Shown here one piece after another: positions 22,810 to 30,294 of a stretch of 33,662 nt of DNA. Origin of the DNA: Natronohydrobacter sp. (GTDB lineage Bacteria; Pseudomonadota; Alphaproteobacteria; Rhodobacterales; Rhodobacteraceae); assembly GCA_020832585.1 (NCBI GenBank), contig JAFIEL010000254.1, positions 1 to 33,662 of the forward strand. The letters are read 5' to 3'. A program made the translations under genes and the position numbers. Numbering within the stretch: position 1 is the stretch's first letter; every line of letters begins with the position of its first letter. The notes beneath the pieces were generated by a model, which saw only the letters and a program-made list of their open reading frames with translations, was not told the origin of the DNA and made no database searches.

Positions 22810-22850
22810 CTTTCTCTTTTTTGGTTTTTTGTGTTCCGAAACATATTTGT
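22810..22850 (+). promoter_or_regulatory. Promoter with shared palindromic operator, site 1
   Basis: TGTTCCGAAACATATTTGT at 22832–22850, with a TTGGTT-type hexamer 15 bases before CATATT. The palindrome core TGTTCCGAAACA lies between the two promoter elements. Two more sites (23664–23682 and 25432–25450 minus) share the layout. It drives the gene at 22904. Confidence 0.6.
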
Positions 22851-22903
22851 GTTTGGAGCGGCGGGGATTGGCCCCACGCAACACTCAAAAGGGAATGAAC
22901 ACA

Positions 22904-23134
22904 ATGGCAATCACAACAAACAACACAATGCACGAGATCGCAGGCTACAGGGTGGAGATGATGACAGGAAAGACCGGGGTTTTTGACATCAAGGTTTTTG
23001 AGATCGACGACAAAGGGGACGGCCATTTTTGCGGCTATGCAGAAATCAAGGTGAAAAACTACGAAACCACCGAAGGCCAGATCCTCAAAGGAATCATGGA
23101 AATGCGCGAACGCCAGGCAATGGCCGACGCCTGA
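22904..23134 (+). CDS. Hypothetical protein
   Basis: 76 residues from the ATG at 22904, with AAAGGGA about ten bases upstream; an ATG at 22895 would sit too close to it. The sequence is a mixed alpha/beta small protein: GYRVEMMTGKTGVFDIKVFEI, then GYAEIKVKNYETTEG and a C-terminal helix. No known family. It is the first gene after operator site 1 and ends before a CCCCGCC-CACAA-GGCGGGG hairpin (23142–23160) that lacks a T-run and may protect or attenuate the transcript. Confidence 0.6.
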   Translation: MAITTNNTMHEIAGYRVEMMTGKTGVFDIKVFEIDDKGDGHFCGYAEIKVKNYETTEGQILKGIMEMRERQAMADA

Positions 23135-23191
23135 AACAACACCCCGCCCACAAGGCGGGGCCATCACTCAAGCAACAGGAGAAAAAGAGAG

Positions 23192-23404
23192 ATGAACACA
23201 ACAGCACAAACAGAAATCACGCGGCCCCAGAATTTTCCGCGAGCCGTAAAGAGGTTTTTCAAAGTTGAGAGGATTGGAGGGGCTTATACTGTTTTGACAA
23301 GAAACAGCAAAACAGGCCCATGGCTGCAAGACTCACAACACGCAAAGCGGAAAGAGGCAGACGAAGCGGTGAGGCGGGCGAAGGCCGACGACTCCACGGA
23401 ATGA
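23192..23404 (+). CDS. Hypothetical small basic protein
   Basis: 70 residues with a strong ribosome binding site (GGAGAAAAAGAGAG). The middle reads RFFKVERIGGAYTVLTRNSKTGPW and the C-terminus is a charged helix (RKEADEAVRRAKAD). No family recognised. It is probably cotranscribed with the 76-residue gene before it and is followed by an intrinsic terminator. Confidence 0.6.
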   Translation: MNTTAQTEITRPQNFPRAVKRFFKVERIGGAYTVLTRNSKTGPWLQDSQHAKRKEADEAVRRAKADDSTE

Positions 23405-23426
23405 AACCACCACCATTGAACAACAG

Positions 23427-23456
23427 ACCCCGCCCCAAAGGCGGGGTTTTTTCTTT
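23427..23456 (+). terminator. Intrinsic terminator
   Basis: ACCCCGCC-CCAAA-GGCGGGGT followed by a run of six T, directly after the 70-residue gene. It closes the unit that starts at operator site 1. Confidence 0.75.
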
Positions 23457-23641
23457 TGTGTGTGGGGCTTTTCTCTTTTTGTCTTTTTGGGTGTTGATCG
23501 ATCAATGGGTTTTTGGGGGTTGATACAGCGGAAACAAACGACAGGCCGCCCCACCCTTATACCATGCCCAGGGGGCCAGGGTCCCCGCCACGTTTTGAAG
23601 AGATCGCACAGAAACCGCCCGGAAAGAAAAGACAAAAAACA

Positions 23642-23682
23642 TCATCTGTTTTTTGTTTTTACCTGTTCCGAAACATATTTGT
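23642..23682 (+). promoter_or_regulatory. Promoter with shared palindromic operator, site 2
   Basis: TGTTCCGAAACATATTTGT at 23664–23682, identical to site 1 over 19 bases, with TTGTTT 15 bases before CATATT. It lies 30 bases upstream of the three-gene operon at 23712. Confidence 0.65.
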
Positions 23683-23711
23683 TGAGAAGAAGGAAAGAGG
23701 GAGGCCAACAC

Positions 23712-24035
23712 ATGGCAAACTTCAAGACAAAAGCAAACGACGACACAAAGCGGGCCGCCTTGGCCCTGTTTGAGGCGGCACAGAAAGACGGAGAGATCCG
23801 CCCTTGGTTTTTTCAGTCAGACGGCCACGCAATGGAAAACCTACGCCCAGCCGTTTTGATGTTGTTGAAATGGGGAGCCATCGAAAGGGTGGGCATAACC
23901 CAAACCTACAGGCTGGGCCTTTTTTCCGCACACCAGCGGGCCAGCATTTTGAAAGCGTTGGCAACAAAGCCACGCACAGAGAGCGACGAAGACAGGGCCG
24001 CCCGCGTTTGGGCAACCCGCCGCCGCATGTTTTGA
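23712..24035 (+). CDS. Hypothetical protein of a repeated domain family, copy 1
   Basis: 107 residues from the ATG at 23712, with GGGAGG eight bases upstream. Pattern: an N-terminal helix KRAALALFEAAQKDG, then LLKWGAIERVGITQTYRL and SAHQRASILKALA. The two following genes repeat this pattern (A-rich helix, a LKxxGAI-type turn followed by a beta pair, then an AHQRAxI helix), which is what a small winged-helix domain looks like. No known family. First gene of an operon of three. Confidence 0.65.
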   Translation: MANFKTKANDDTKRAALALFEAAQKDGEIRPWFFQSDGHAMENLRPAVLMLLKWGAIERVGITQTYRLGLFSAHQRASILKALATKPRTESDEDRAARVWATRRRMF

Positions 24036-24047
24036 GGGGGCCACACA

Positions 24048-24299
24048 ATGGACAGACAGACAAAGCAAGCCGCCGCCGACTTTTGGCATGTTGTGCAACA
24101 GGGCCAAAGCCTTTTTGCAGACATGACGCTAGGACACTCAAAAGAAGCCGCACAGGGGGCTTTTGAGTTTTTGACACAGGCGGGGGCCATCGAAGCGAAC
24201 ACAGGCTGGACAGGCACGATCTACGCCCCCAAGCACACCACCGCACACCAGCGGGCCGCCATTTTGAAAACACTGCAGACAGAGGAGCCAAGCAGATGA
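24048..24299 (+). CDS. Hypothetical protein of the repeated domain family, copy 2
   Basis: 83 residues, 12 bases after copy 1. QAAADFWHVVQQGQ, then FLTQAGAIEANTGWTGTIYA, then TTAHQRAAILKTLQ aligns with copy 1. The stop overlaps the next ATG by four bases (ATGA). Function unknown; a winged-helix DNA-binding role is a structural guess. Confidence 0.6.
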   Translation: MDRQTKQAAADFWHVVQQGQSLFADMTLGHSKEAAQGAFEFLTQAGAIEANTGWTGTIYAPKHTTAHQRAAILKTLQTEEPSR

Positions 24300-24895
24300 A
24301 GATCCCAAACCCAAAACCCGAAACCCGCCGAGCAGCCGCCGACCTTTTGAGCCGTATGAACAGGACAAACCAGGGCGTGAGCATGGCAGACCTCAAAAGA
24401 GACCACGGACCCGCCGCCGCCATGGGGGCGGTTGTTGTGTTGCGAAACCTTGACGCATTGAGAACAGAGACAGGCAAAAACGGGCGGGCGACATACAAGA
24501 AGCAGATCGGAGAGGCAGAGAGACAAACAGCGATCCAAAGGCTTTTTGCAGACCCCAGACCAACAGACCACACGGCACACGCAAAGATGTTGGCAAAGAA
24601 GAGAGCCAACCAGAAGAGAAGCCCCGAAGAAGAGCAGAAAGCGATCAACGCCGCCCGCCAGTTTTTCGCATTTTTGACAGCGAATGGCGGAAAGATTGAA
24701 GTGTGGAAAACAGAGATGATGTTGATCGAAGACATCGAAGACGGGATCGATCGGCTTTTGATCTTGCGATTGATTGAGCCTTGGACAAAGACACGGCGAA
24801 ATCATAACGCCTTACGCTTTTACCGCATACGAGAGCCACAGACACACAGCGAGCGGATCCGCTACGACAACGCCATGATTGGCAAGATTGATTGA
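24296..24895 (+). CDS. Hypothetical protein with two copies of the repeated domain
   Basis: 199 residues. The first half has RRAAADLLSRMN, VLRNLDALRTETGKNGRATY and EAERQTAIQRLF; the second half has AINAARQFFAFLT, LLILRLIEPWTKTRRNHNAL and PQTHSERIRY. Both halves fit the pattern of the two preceding proteins, so this one looks like a fusion of two domains joined by a basic linker (AKKRANQKRSPEEEQ). It ends the operon; a terminator follows at 25029. Confidence 0.6.
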   Translation: MKIPNPKPETRRAAADLLSRMNRTNQGVSMADLKRDHGPAAAMGAVVVLRNLDALRTETGKNGRATYKKQIGEAERQTAIQRLFADPRPTDHTAHAKMLAKKRANQKRSPEEEQKAINAARQFFAFLTANGGKIEVWKTEMMLIEDIEDGIDRLLILRLIEPWTKTRRNHNALRFYRIREPQTHSERIRYDNAMIGKID

Positions 24896-25028
24896 AGGTG
24901 TGGAGGAGTAAGAGAGATCCATACCTTGCTACCCTGATTGTGTTTTTTCCTTTTTTTGTTGGGTTTTTCTCAATCAAGACAGACGCAGACTTGTAGCAAA
25001 ACAAGAACGGGTGATGTAGCAAAAAGAA

Positions 25029-25051
25029 GGCGGGGAAATCCCCGCCCTTTT
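25029..25051. terminator. Bidirectional terminator
   Basis: GGCGGGG-AAAT-CCCCGCC with CTTTT on the + side and CTTCTTTTT on the minus side, between the convergent operon ending at 24895 and the gene ending at 25051. Confidence 0.7.
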
Positions 25052-25401
25052 CATTTGTCTTTTTTGTCTTTTGGCCGCCCGCCAGGCCGAGGCCCCGAGA
25101 ACGCAGGATCTGCAGACCACCCGCCCAAAGAGTAGCGGGCCTGATTTGTCAAGGCCTTGACATATTCGATCCTGAGTCCTGTTTTTTCAGACAAGACCGC
25201 CCGATCCCCAGACACGGAATCGCCTTTTGCGTTGTAAAGCGTGAAAACGTCTTTACGCATACGCGTTGGGTGTTTGGGTTTTGGCTTTTCTTTCTGTTTT
25301 TCTTTTGGGAGTTGAGACAGGGCCGACATGGTAGGCCGTTTTTGTTGGGCCCTGATTTGTGCCATCTTTTCACGCAGAGAAAGCGTTTGTTGTGTGTGCA
25401 T
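25051..25401 (-). CDS. Hypothetical basic protein with NUMOD-like C-terminal motif
   Basis: 116 residues from the ATG at 25401, chosen for AAAGGAT eight bases upstream; the frame reaches back to 25434. The N-terminal half is a charged helix and a Lys/Pro linker. The C-terminal half reads FTLYNAKGDSVSGDRAVLSE, then KTGLRIEYVKALTNQARYSL and GGW. This recalls short DNA-binding modules found with homing endonucleases and in phage proteins (text-then-helix-then-GW pattern). It could be a DNA-binding regulator. It is preceded by operator site 3. Confidence 0.55.
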   Translation of the reverse strand: MHTQQTLSLREKMAQIRAQQKRPTMSALSQLPKEKQKEKPKPKHPTRMRKDVFTLYNAKGDSVSGDRAVLSEKTGLRIEYVKALTNQARYSLGGWSADPAFSGPRPGGRPKDKKDK

Positions 25402-25431
25402 TGCGTTGATCCTTTTTGTCTTTCTTTCAAA

Positions 25432-25474
25432 CATATATGTTCCGAAACAGAAAAAGACAAAAAAGACAGGAGGA
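25432..25474 (-). promoter_or_regulatory. Promoter with shared palindromic operator, site 3
   Basis: On the minus strand TGTTTCGGAACATATATGT (25450–25432), with TTGTCT 15 bases before CATATA. The palindrome is the reverse complement of sites 1 and 2 in its core, and the flank ACATAT is kept on the same side, so all three sites read TGTTYCGRAACATATWTGT toward their gene. Confidence 0.6.
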
Positions 25475-25957
25475 TCAGCGTTGAATGTCAGGAGCCAAAG
25501 TGTTCAAAAACATTGCCCTTGACACCTTCGCATTTTTTCCAAGCCTTCCCTGTTCATGCCATCGCAAAACATTTTGAACAGGAACAACAAAAACATCAAC
25601 CACAGGAAAGCCTACAATGTCCGAGAGAATGAAGCCCCGAATGTCCGCCAGTTTTCTTTGAAAACCGTCTTCATTGAAAACGCGGCCAGCCCCGACTTGA
25701 GCCGAGGGGTTGAAATAAACACCACCTCTTGTGATGGATCGGACTTCCCATTTGTTGCCATCTGGATCCATCAAATCATAACCAGCCCCTTCAGATGGAG
25801 CGAGAGACCAGCCCGGGTTTTCCCACTTGAGTCGCCGTTCAATGATAAACGACACCCGCCGCCCGTCAGTCAGGTATTCCCTCACATCAGAGGTCTGGAC
25901 TTTGAAAGCCCGAGCCAGTTCCTGTTCATCCCAAGTCAGTTGAAATCTGTTTTCCAT
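25475..25957 (-). CDS. Probable type II restriction endonuclease (PD-(D/E)XK-like)
   Basis: 160 residues with a clear ribosome binding site (GGGGAA). GYDLMDPDGNKWEVRSIT around residues 59–76 (D61 and E71-V-R73) looks like the acidic pair of a PD-(D/E)XK nuclease with Arg in place of the usual Lys. It then has VYFNPSAQVGAGRVF and a hydrophobic strand VVDVFVVPV. It lies 51 bases after the DNA methyltransferase on the same strand, which is the main support for the assignment. Its size is small for a type II enzyme but not unheard of. It could also be a controller of unknown type. Confidence 0.6.
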   Translation of the reverse strand: MENRFQLTWDEQELARAFKVQTSDVREYLTDGRRVSFIIERRLKWENPGWSLAPSEGAGYDLMDPDGNKWEVRSITRGGVYFNPSAQVGAGRVFNEDGFQRKLADIRGFILSDIVGFPVVDVFVVPVQNVLRWHEQGRLGKNAKVSRAMFLNTLAPDIQR

Positions 25958-26008
25958 GTCTTCCCCATTTGCGAATCAAGGGAAGAATGACCGGACCAGA
26001 TCACGGGG

Positions 26009-27238
26009 TCAATTGCGGCGGAGCAACACGATCCTGTTTGTGTTTGTGCCTTTCGAGCCATTGGAGACGCCCCAACAGTTGGCCGTTTTGGTGAAGGTTT
26101 GATCGTTGATCATCACGCCAAGACGCTCAAAGGGAAGACCGTCAGCCGCCGCCCATACGAGCCGCTCAAGCAACACCTTCCCGTTTCTTACCTCACCCAC
26201 CTCAAAAGCCACATGGCCGCCAGGGCGGAGAATGCGGGCTTGTTCTTTCAGAACATCATGAACCATGGCCGTCCATGCCTCTTCCGTCCTGTGATGGGCG
26301 ATCTTGACCGCTTGCGAGTCAATCCCCGCAAACCAACACCGCAGCCAATTGTCTTGGGCATATTGCACAATGTCGAGAAACGGCGGCGAAGTGATCACAA
26401 GGGAAACCGAGCCAGATTCAATGTTGGGCGTTTCCCATGCGTTGCCAGTGTGCAGAGACCAACCCACTGCAGAAGGAACAGGGCCATCTTTGAGAAGGGT
26501 TTTTGTCTTTTTCGCAATGACCGCCCGAATGTCCCGAACAGGAGGAGACACGCCAAGTTTTTCATTGATCTTGACTTGGGCCGCCACAGACACCGCTTGA
26601 TTGGGCGGCATGGAACGCCCCGAGAAGAAGCCGGGAGAATGTCCAGACAGGCGATTTATCGAGACCATGCGGATCCAGTCCGCAACAGGATCGGGGCTTT
26701 TCTCTTCAAGTGGAGCGGCCACGGCCAGCCAATCCCGCAGAGCCTCCAGCCCTTTCAATGTTTCAGGGTGATAGAAGGCCAAGAGATCATCACGGCGAAT
26801 TTCACCACAAGACAAATCAATGTCCGCAAGGCGGCGGGAAACTTCAGCAGCATTGATCGGACGAAGGCGGGGACGGGTCAGCAAGACAGACAAAGGGTTT
26901 ATGTCATTGCCCGAGGCCACACGCCCCATCAGGGCCGCCTGAACAGGAGTTGTCCCCCGCCCCATGAAAGGGTCATGGACGGCCTCACCAACACCCGACA
27001 GGCGAGAGATGAAGAACGCAGGGAGTTGGGCTTTGAAACAAGCCCTGTAGGACACTTCATGGATGGAGTGGGCTTGGCGTTGCCCCGCGGTCCAAAACTC
27101 ATTGACGAAGTAAGGGATCCCCTCCAGCGTTTCACACTGTGTTGGTTTCCCAAAATCACCAAAGGCAACAACCGCCTTGATGAAATCATCAGGAGCAACA
27201 GGGGCGGCGGGTGTTTCAAACAGTGAAAGTTGATTCAT
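26009..27238 (-). CDS. DNA methyltransferase (N4-cytosine/N6-adenine type)
   Basis: 409 residues. The AdoMet-binding motif I is HDPFMGRGTTPVQAAL (88–103) and the catalytic motif IV is TSPPFLD (283–289), a form common in N4-cytosine enzymes. A late strand RPGGHVAFEVGEV (338–350) follows. Motif I precedes motif IV by nearly 190 residues, which hold the likely target recognition part; in most enzymes with SPP(Y/F) motif IV comes first, so the order is circularly permuted relative to those. It modifies DNA and would protect the host from the endonuclease encoded next. It starts about 165 bases from tRNA-Ser. Confidence 0.85.
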   Translation of the reverse strand: MNQLSLFETPAAPVAPDDFIKAVVAFGDFGKPTQCETLEGIPYFVNEFWTAGQRQAHSIHEVSYRACFKAQLPAFFISRLSGVGEAVHDPFMGRGTTPVQAALMGRVASGNDINPLSVLLTRPRLRPINAAEVSRRLADIDLSCGEIRRDDLLAFYHPETLKGLEALRDWLAVAAPLEEKSPDPVADWIRMVSINRLSGHSPGFFSGRSMPPNQAVSVAAQVKINEKLGVSPPVRDIRAVIAKKTKTLLKDGPVPSAVGWSLHTGNAWETPNIESGSVSLVITSPPFLDIVQYAQDNWLRCWFAGIDSQAVKIAHHRTEEAWTAMVHDVLKEQARILRPGGHVAFEVGEVRNGKVLLERLVWAAADGLPFERLGVMINDQTFTKTANCWGVSNGSKGTNTNRIVLLRRN

Positions 27239-27299
27239 GACGAATGTTTAGCATGCCCACAAGATCTGTACAAGCCCAAATCGCACACAGACGAGCAGA

Positions 27300-27327
27300 G
27301 CAGACACCGAGCAAAAACCGAGCAAAA
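27300..27327 (+). repeat. Right arm repeat: GCAGAC plus two tandem 11-mers
   Basis: Exact copy of the 28 bases at 13435–13462. It ends 76 bases before attR, while the left copy starts 92 bases after attL. Confidence 0.65.
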
Positions 27328-27403
27328 TCAGCGACCACGGCCCGCCCTAATTGAGGCTTTTCTTTCTTTTTCAAGGGGTTGTGTTGAACAGCACAAAGAA
27401 GGC

Positions 27404-27425
27404 TGGCGGAGACGATGGGATTCGA
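27404..27425. other. attR, 3' end of tRNA-Ser
   Basis: Right copy of the 22-base border repeat. It forms the CCA, acceptor 3' strand and part of the T-arm of the intact tRNA-Ser gene. Confidence 0.85.
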
Positions 27426-27493
27426 ACCCACGAGACCCTTCCGGGCCTACTCCCTTAGCAGGGGAGCGCCTTCGACCACTCGGCCACATCTCC
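27404..27493 (-). tRNA. tRNA-Ser (anticodon GCU)
   Basis: 90 bases including an encoded CCA. The acceptor stem GGAGATG pairs with CGTCTCC (one U·G). D-arm starts TGGCCGAGTGGT, the anticodon loop is CTGCTAA in the stem CTCCC/GGGAG, a long variable arm of class II (TAGGCCCGGAAGGGTCTC region) follows, then the T-arm GTGGG-TTCGAAT-CCCAT. The 3' end is the element's attachment site and is restored by the insertion, so the gene should still work. Confidence 0.96.
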
Positions 27494-27534
27494 GCTGACC
27501 CGTCTAATGTCCCTTCCGCCAAGCCGCAAGCAGA

Positions 27535-27557
27535 AAAGGACAGTCAAAACGGTCCTC
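27535..27557 (-). terminator. Possible terminator of the LysR gene
   Basis: On the minus strand AGGAC, ten bases, GTCCT, then TTTT, overlapping the stop codon. The stem is short. Confidence 0.35.
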
Positions 27558-28434
27558 AGCGCGGGAATTGCCGCGCAAGATGGGCGCGCAACAGTTTCAG
27601 GCAGGCCTGCACCTTGGGACTGCGATGCAGATCGACATGCGTGACCAGCCACAGCGGCGCAGCCCAGTCCGGGCGGCCGTTCATGACGCGGACCAGCCCC
27701 TCGGCCTCGCCCTGCCCTTCCGGCAGAAACCCAAGCCCCAGTCCCTGCCGGGTCGCCGCAACGCGCGTGGCATGATCATTGCTCGACAGCGCAATACGCG
27801 CGCCCTGCGCCTTCAGCCAGCCCGCAAAGGGCGGGCGTCCCGCGCCCTCGCCGATCCCGATGAAGCGATGCGCGGCCAGTGCGGTATCATCGGCGGGCGT
27901 GCCATGCGCCTCCAGATAGGCCGGGCTGGCATAAAGCGCGATTGGCATATGCCCCAGCGACTGCACCACATTATCGGGTTCCTGCGGCTCACTCCCGGCG
28001 CGCAGGGCGACATGCGCCTCGCCATATTCCAGCCGCAACACGCGCTCTTCGGTGCGCAGGCAGGGGCTGAGCCTGGGGTAAAGCACCAGCATCTCCGCCA
28101 GCACCGGAACAAGCAAAACGCTCAGTTCCGGCAATGTGGTCAGCACCAGTGGCCCCGAAATCCCTTCCTGCAAGTCCTGCAACCGCGCGGCCAGTTGCTC
28201 GAAGCGCTGCTCGGTCTCGGCGGCGGTCTCGAACAGGGCACGCCCGGCCTCGGTCGGGGTATAGCCCTTGGCATGGCGCTGGAACAGCTTGACTGCAATC
28301 CGGTCCTCCAGCGCGTCAATATGGCGGATGACCGTCGCATGATGCACCCCCAGCGAGCTCGCAGCCCCGCTGACCGTGCCCGCCCGCGCGACATGCAACG
28401 CCGTGCGCACCTCGTCCCATGGTTCCAGACTCAT
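27556..28434 (-). CDS. LysR family transcriptional regulator
   Basis: 292 residues from the ATG at 28434, which follows AAAGGGG; a longer frame adds nine residues. The N-terminal helix-turn-helix is GTVSGAASSLGVHHATVIRHIDALEDRI (about residues 19–46) with VKLFQRHAKGYTPTEAG after it. The C-terminal part is the usual co-inducer-binding domain (GPLVLTTLPELSVLLVPVL). No adjacent divergent target gene is seen, since carA lies upstream on the same strand, so the target is unknown. Confidence 0.88.
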   Translation of the reverse strand: MSLEPWDEVRTALHVARAGTVSGAASSLGVHHATVIRHIDALEDRIAVKLFQRHAKGYTPTEAGRALFETAAETEQRFEQLAARLQDLQEGISGPLVLTTLPELSVLLVPVLAEMLVLYPRLSPCLRTEERVLRLEYGEAHVALRAGSEPQEPDNVVQSLGHMPIALYASPAYLEAHGTPADDTALAAHRFIGIGEGAGRPPFAGWLKAQGARIALSSNDHATRVAATRQGLGLGFLPEGQGEAEGLVRVMNGRPDWAAPLWLVTHVDLHRSPKVQACLKLLRAHLARQFPR

Positions 28435-28486
28435 GCCCTGCCCCTTTTGCGTGATCCTCACAAATCAGGCGCAGACGAGCCGCGCC

Positions 28487-29644
28487 TCACCCCGCCTTGC
28501 GCGCGGCCATATTGGCGGCAAACCGCTCGAACAGATAGAAACTGTCCTGCGGGCCGGGACTGGCCTCCGGGTGGTGCTGGACCGAAAACACCGGCTTGTC
28601 CTGCACCCGGATCCCGCAATTCGACCCGTCAAACAGCGAGGTATGCGTCTCGATCACCCCGTCCGGCAGCGTCTGGCTGTCCACCGCGAAACCATGATTC
28701 ATCGAGGTGATCTCGACCTTGCCCGTGTCATGATCCTTGACCGGGTGATTCGCCCCGTGATGGCCGTGATTCATCTTGATGGTGCGCGCCCCCAGCGCCA
28801 GCGCCAGCATCTGATGGCCCAGACAGATGCCGAAAACCGGCAAATCCGCCTTCAGCACTTCGCGGATCATCGGCACGGCATAATCGCCCGTCGCCGCCGG
28901 ATCGCCCGGACCATTCGACAGGAACACACCGTCAGGGTTCAGCGCCAGCACATCCTCTGCCGTGGCCGTCGCAGGCAGCACGGTCACATCACACCCGGCG
29001 GACGCAAGGCAGCGCAGGATATTGCGCTTCGCGCCGTAATCAATCGCAACGACCTTGTGCACAGGCGCGGTCTGGCGCGTATAGCCCACAGGCCAGGCCC
29101 AGCGCATCTCGTCCCAGCGATAGCTCTGCGCGCAAGTCACATCGCGCGCCAGATCCAGCCCCACCAGCCCTTTCCACGCGCGCGCCTTCGCCACCAGCGC
29201 CTCGATGTCGAACTTGCCTTCGGGGTCATGCGCCAGCGCCACATGCGGCGCGCCCTGCTGGCGGATCGCGCGGGTCAGACGACGCGTATCCAGTCCACCG
29301 ATACAGATCCGCCCCTTCTTCTCCAGCCAACTCACCAGATCTCCCGTCGCGCGCCAGTTGGACGGCACAGTCGGATCCCATTTCACCACCATCCCCGCCG
29401 CGACCGGCTCGGCGGTTTCGTCATCTTCCGGCGTGACGCCGACATTGCCGATATGGGGAAAGGTAAAGGTCACGATCTGCCCGGCATAGGACGGGTCGGT
29501 CATGATCTCCTGATAGCCGGTCATGGCGGTGTTGAAACACAGCTCCGCCACTGTCTCGCCCGTGGCACCAAAACCGCGTCCGTAGAAGATCGTCCCATCC
29601 GCGAGCGCAAGGCAGGCCGTGGGTTTCGTGCTCTGGGATGACAT
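28487..29644 (-). CDS. carA: Carbamoyl-phosphate synthase small subunit
   Basis: 385 residues, normal for CarA. The N-terminal domain has GYQEIMTDPSYAGQIVTFTFPHIGN. The class I glutamine amidotransferase domain has NGPGDPAATGDY, the nucleophile in VFGICLGHQMLALALG, and HHPEASPGP with the catalytic His-Glu. It releases ammonia from glutamine for the large subunit CarB (not in this window) to make carbamoyl phosphate for arginine and pyrimidines. GGAG precedes the ATG. It is transcribed divergently from the yqeY-like gene. Confidence 0.95.
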   Translation of the reverse strand: MSSQSTKPTACLALADGTIFYGRGFGATGETVAELCFNTAMTGYQEIMTDPSYAGQIVTFTFPHIGNVGVTPEDDETAEPVAAGMVVKWDPTVPSNWRATGDLVSWLEKKGRICIGGLDTRRLTRAIRQQGAPHVALAHDPEGKFDIEALVAKARAWKGLVGLDLARDVTCAQSYRWDEMRWAWPVGYTRQTAPVHKVVAIDYGAKRNILRCLASAGCDVTVLPATATAEDVLALNPDGVFLSNGPGDPAATGDYAVPMIREVLKADLPVFGICLGHQMLALALGARTIKMNHGHHGANHPVKDHDTGKVEITSMNHGFAVDSQTLPDGVIETHTSLFDGSNCGIRVQDKPVFSVQHHPEASPGPQDSFYLFERFAANMAARKAG

Positions 29645-29776
29645 GGGTCACGCTCCGTCTGATCGGATTTTGCGCGTTCCTACGGGGCCGGGCGGGAAGA
29701 ATCAAGGCACGGCTTGGCCCTTGCCGCACCTGCGCCCCTCCGATACTGTCGCAGTCTCATCCCAAAGGAGCACCCC

Positions 29777-30235
29777 ATGTCCCTGCGCGAGCGGATTTCC
29801 AGCGAACTCAAGGCCGCAATGAAGGCGAAAGAGGCAACAAAACTTGCCACATTGCGCCTGATCAGTGCCGCGATCAAGGATCGAGAGATCGCCATGCGCG
29901 GCGAGGCGGGCGCAACCGAACTCACCGATGCCGATCTCGTGGCCGTGCTGACCCGCATGGTCAAGCAGCGCCGCGATTCGGCCCGCGCCTATGAAGAAGC
30001 CGCCCGCCTTGATCTCGCCGAAAAGGAACTGGCAGAGATTGCCGTGATCGAAAGCTTCCTGCCGCGCCAGCTGGACGAGGCCGAGATGGCGCAGGCGGTG
30101 GATGCCGCAATCAAGGAACTGGGTGCGTCATCCGTGCGCGATATCGGTGCCGTCATGAGCGCGCTCAAGACGCGCCATGCAGGCCAGATGGATTTCGGCA
30201 AGGCCGGTGCGCTGGTCAAGGCGCGTCTGGCCTGA
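29777..30235 (+). CDS. GatB/YqeY family protein
   Basis: 152 residues from the ATG at 29777 (AAAGGAG upstream). The family pattern is complete: MSLRERISSELKAAMKAKE, LATLRLISAAIKDREI, MVKQRRDSARAYEEA, FLPRQLDEAEM and a final QMDFGKAGALVKARL. These proteins share the tail domain of the GatB subunit of the tRNA amidotransferase and may bind tRNA; their exact role is unclear. Its placement divergent from carA is common in alphaproteobacteria. Confidence 0.9.
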   Translation: MSLRERISSELKAAMKAKEATKLATLRLISAAIKDREIAMRGEAGATELTDADLVAVLTRMVKQRRDSARAYEEAARLDLAEKELAEIAVIESFLPRQLDEAEMAQAVDAAIKELGASSVRDIGAVMSALKTRHAGQMDFGKAGALVKARLA

Positions 30236-30294
30236 ACGGCACTGGACTTCCTGAGTTGCGGGCTAGTTTAACGCCCCTGACAGGGGGACCACAG

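Larger units (their letters stand above)
23405..23711. other. Intergenic region between two small operons
   Basis: About 300 bases holding the terminator above, a CCAGGGTCCCC motif near 23575 resembling the end of the GGGGACCC elements, and operator site 2. No gene is seen. Confidence 0.5.
13321..27425. mobile_element. Integrative mobilizable element in tRNA-Ser(GCU)
   Basis: The borders are a direct repeat of 22 bases with one mismatch (13321–13342 and 27404–27425) that corresponds to the 3' end of the tRNA-Ser gene, so the unit length is 14083 bases. Inside are a tyrosine integrase next to the left border, a MobA/MobL relaxase with oriT, a D5-type helicase with an AT-rich candidate origin, three small RNA-like units, small unknown genes and a methyltransferase/restriction pair. 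No type IV secretion or coupling genes are present, so transfer would need a helper. Base composition and codon choice (Leu TTG, Phe TTT, T-runs between genes) differ visibly from the host flanks. Confidence 0.9.

Noticed and set aside
27216-27431. 71-codon minus-strand frame over the tRNA and methyltransferase start
   Set aside because: It runs through the tRNA-Ser 3' end and an arm repeat, so it is a chance frame.
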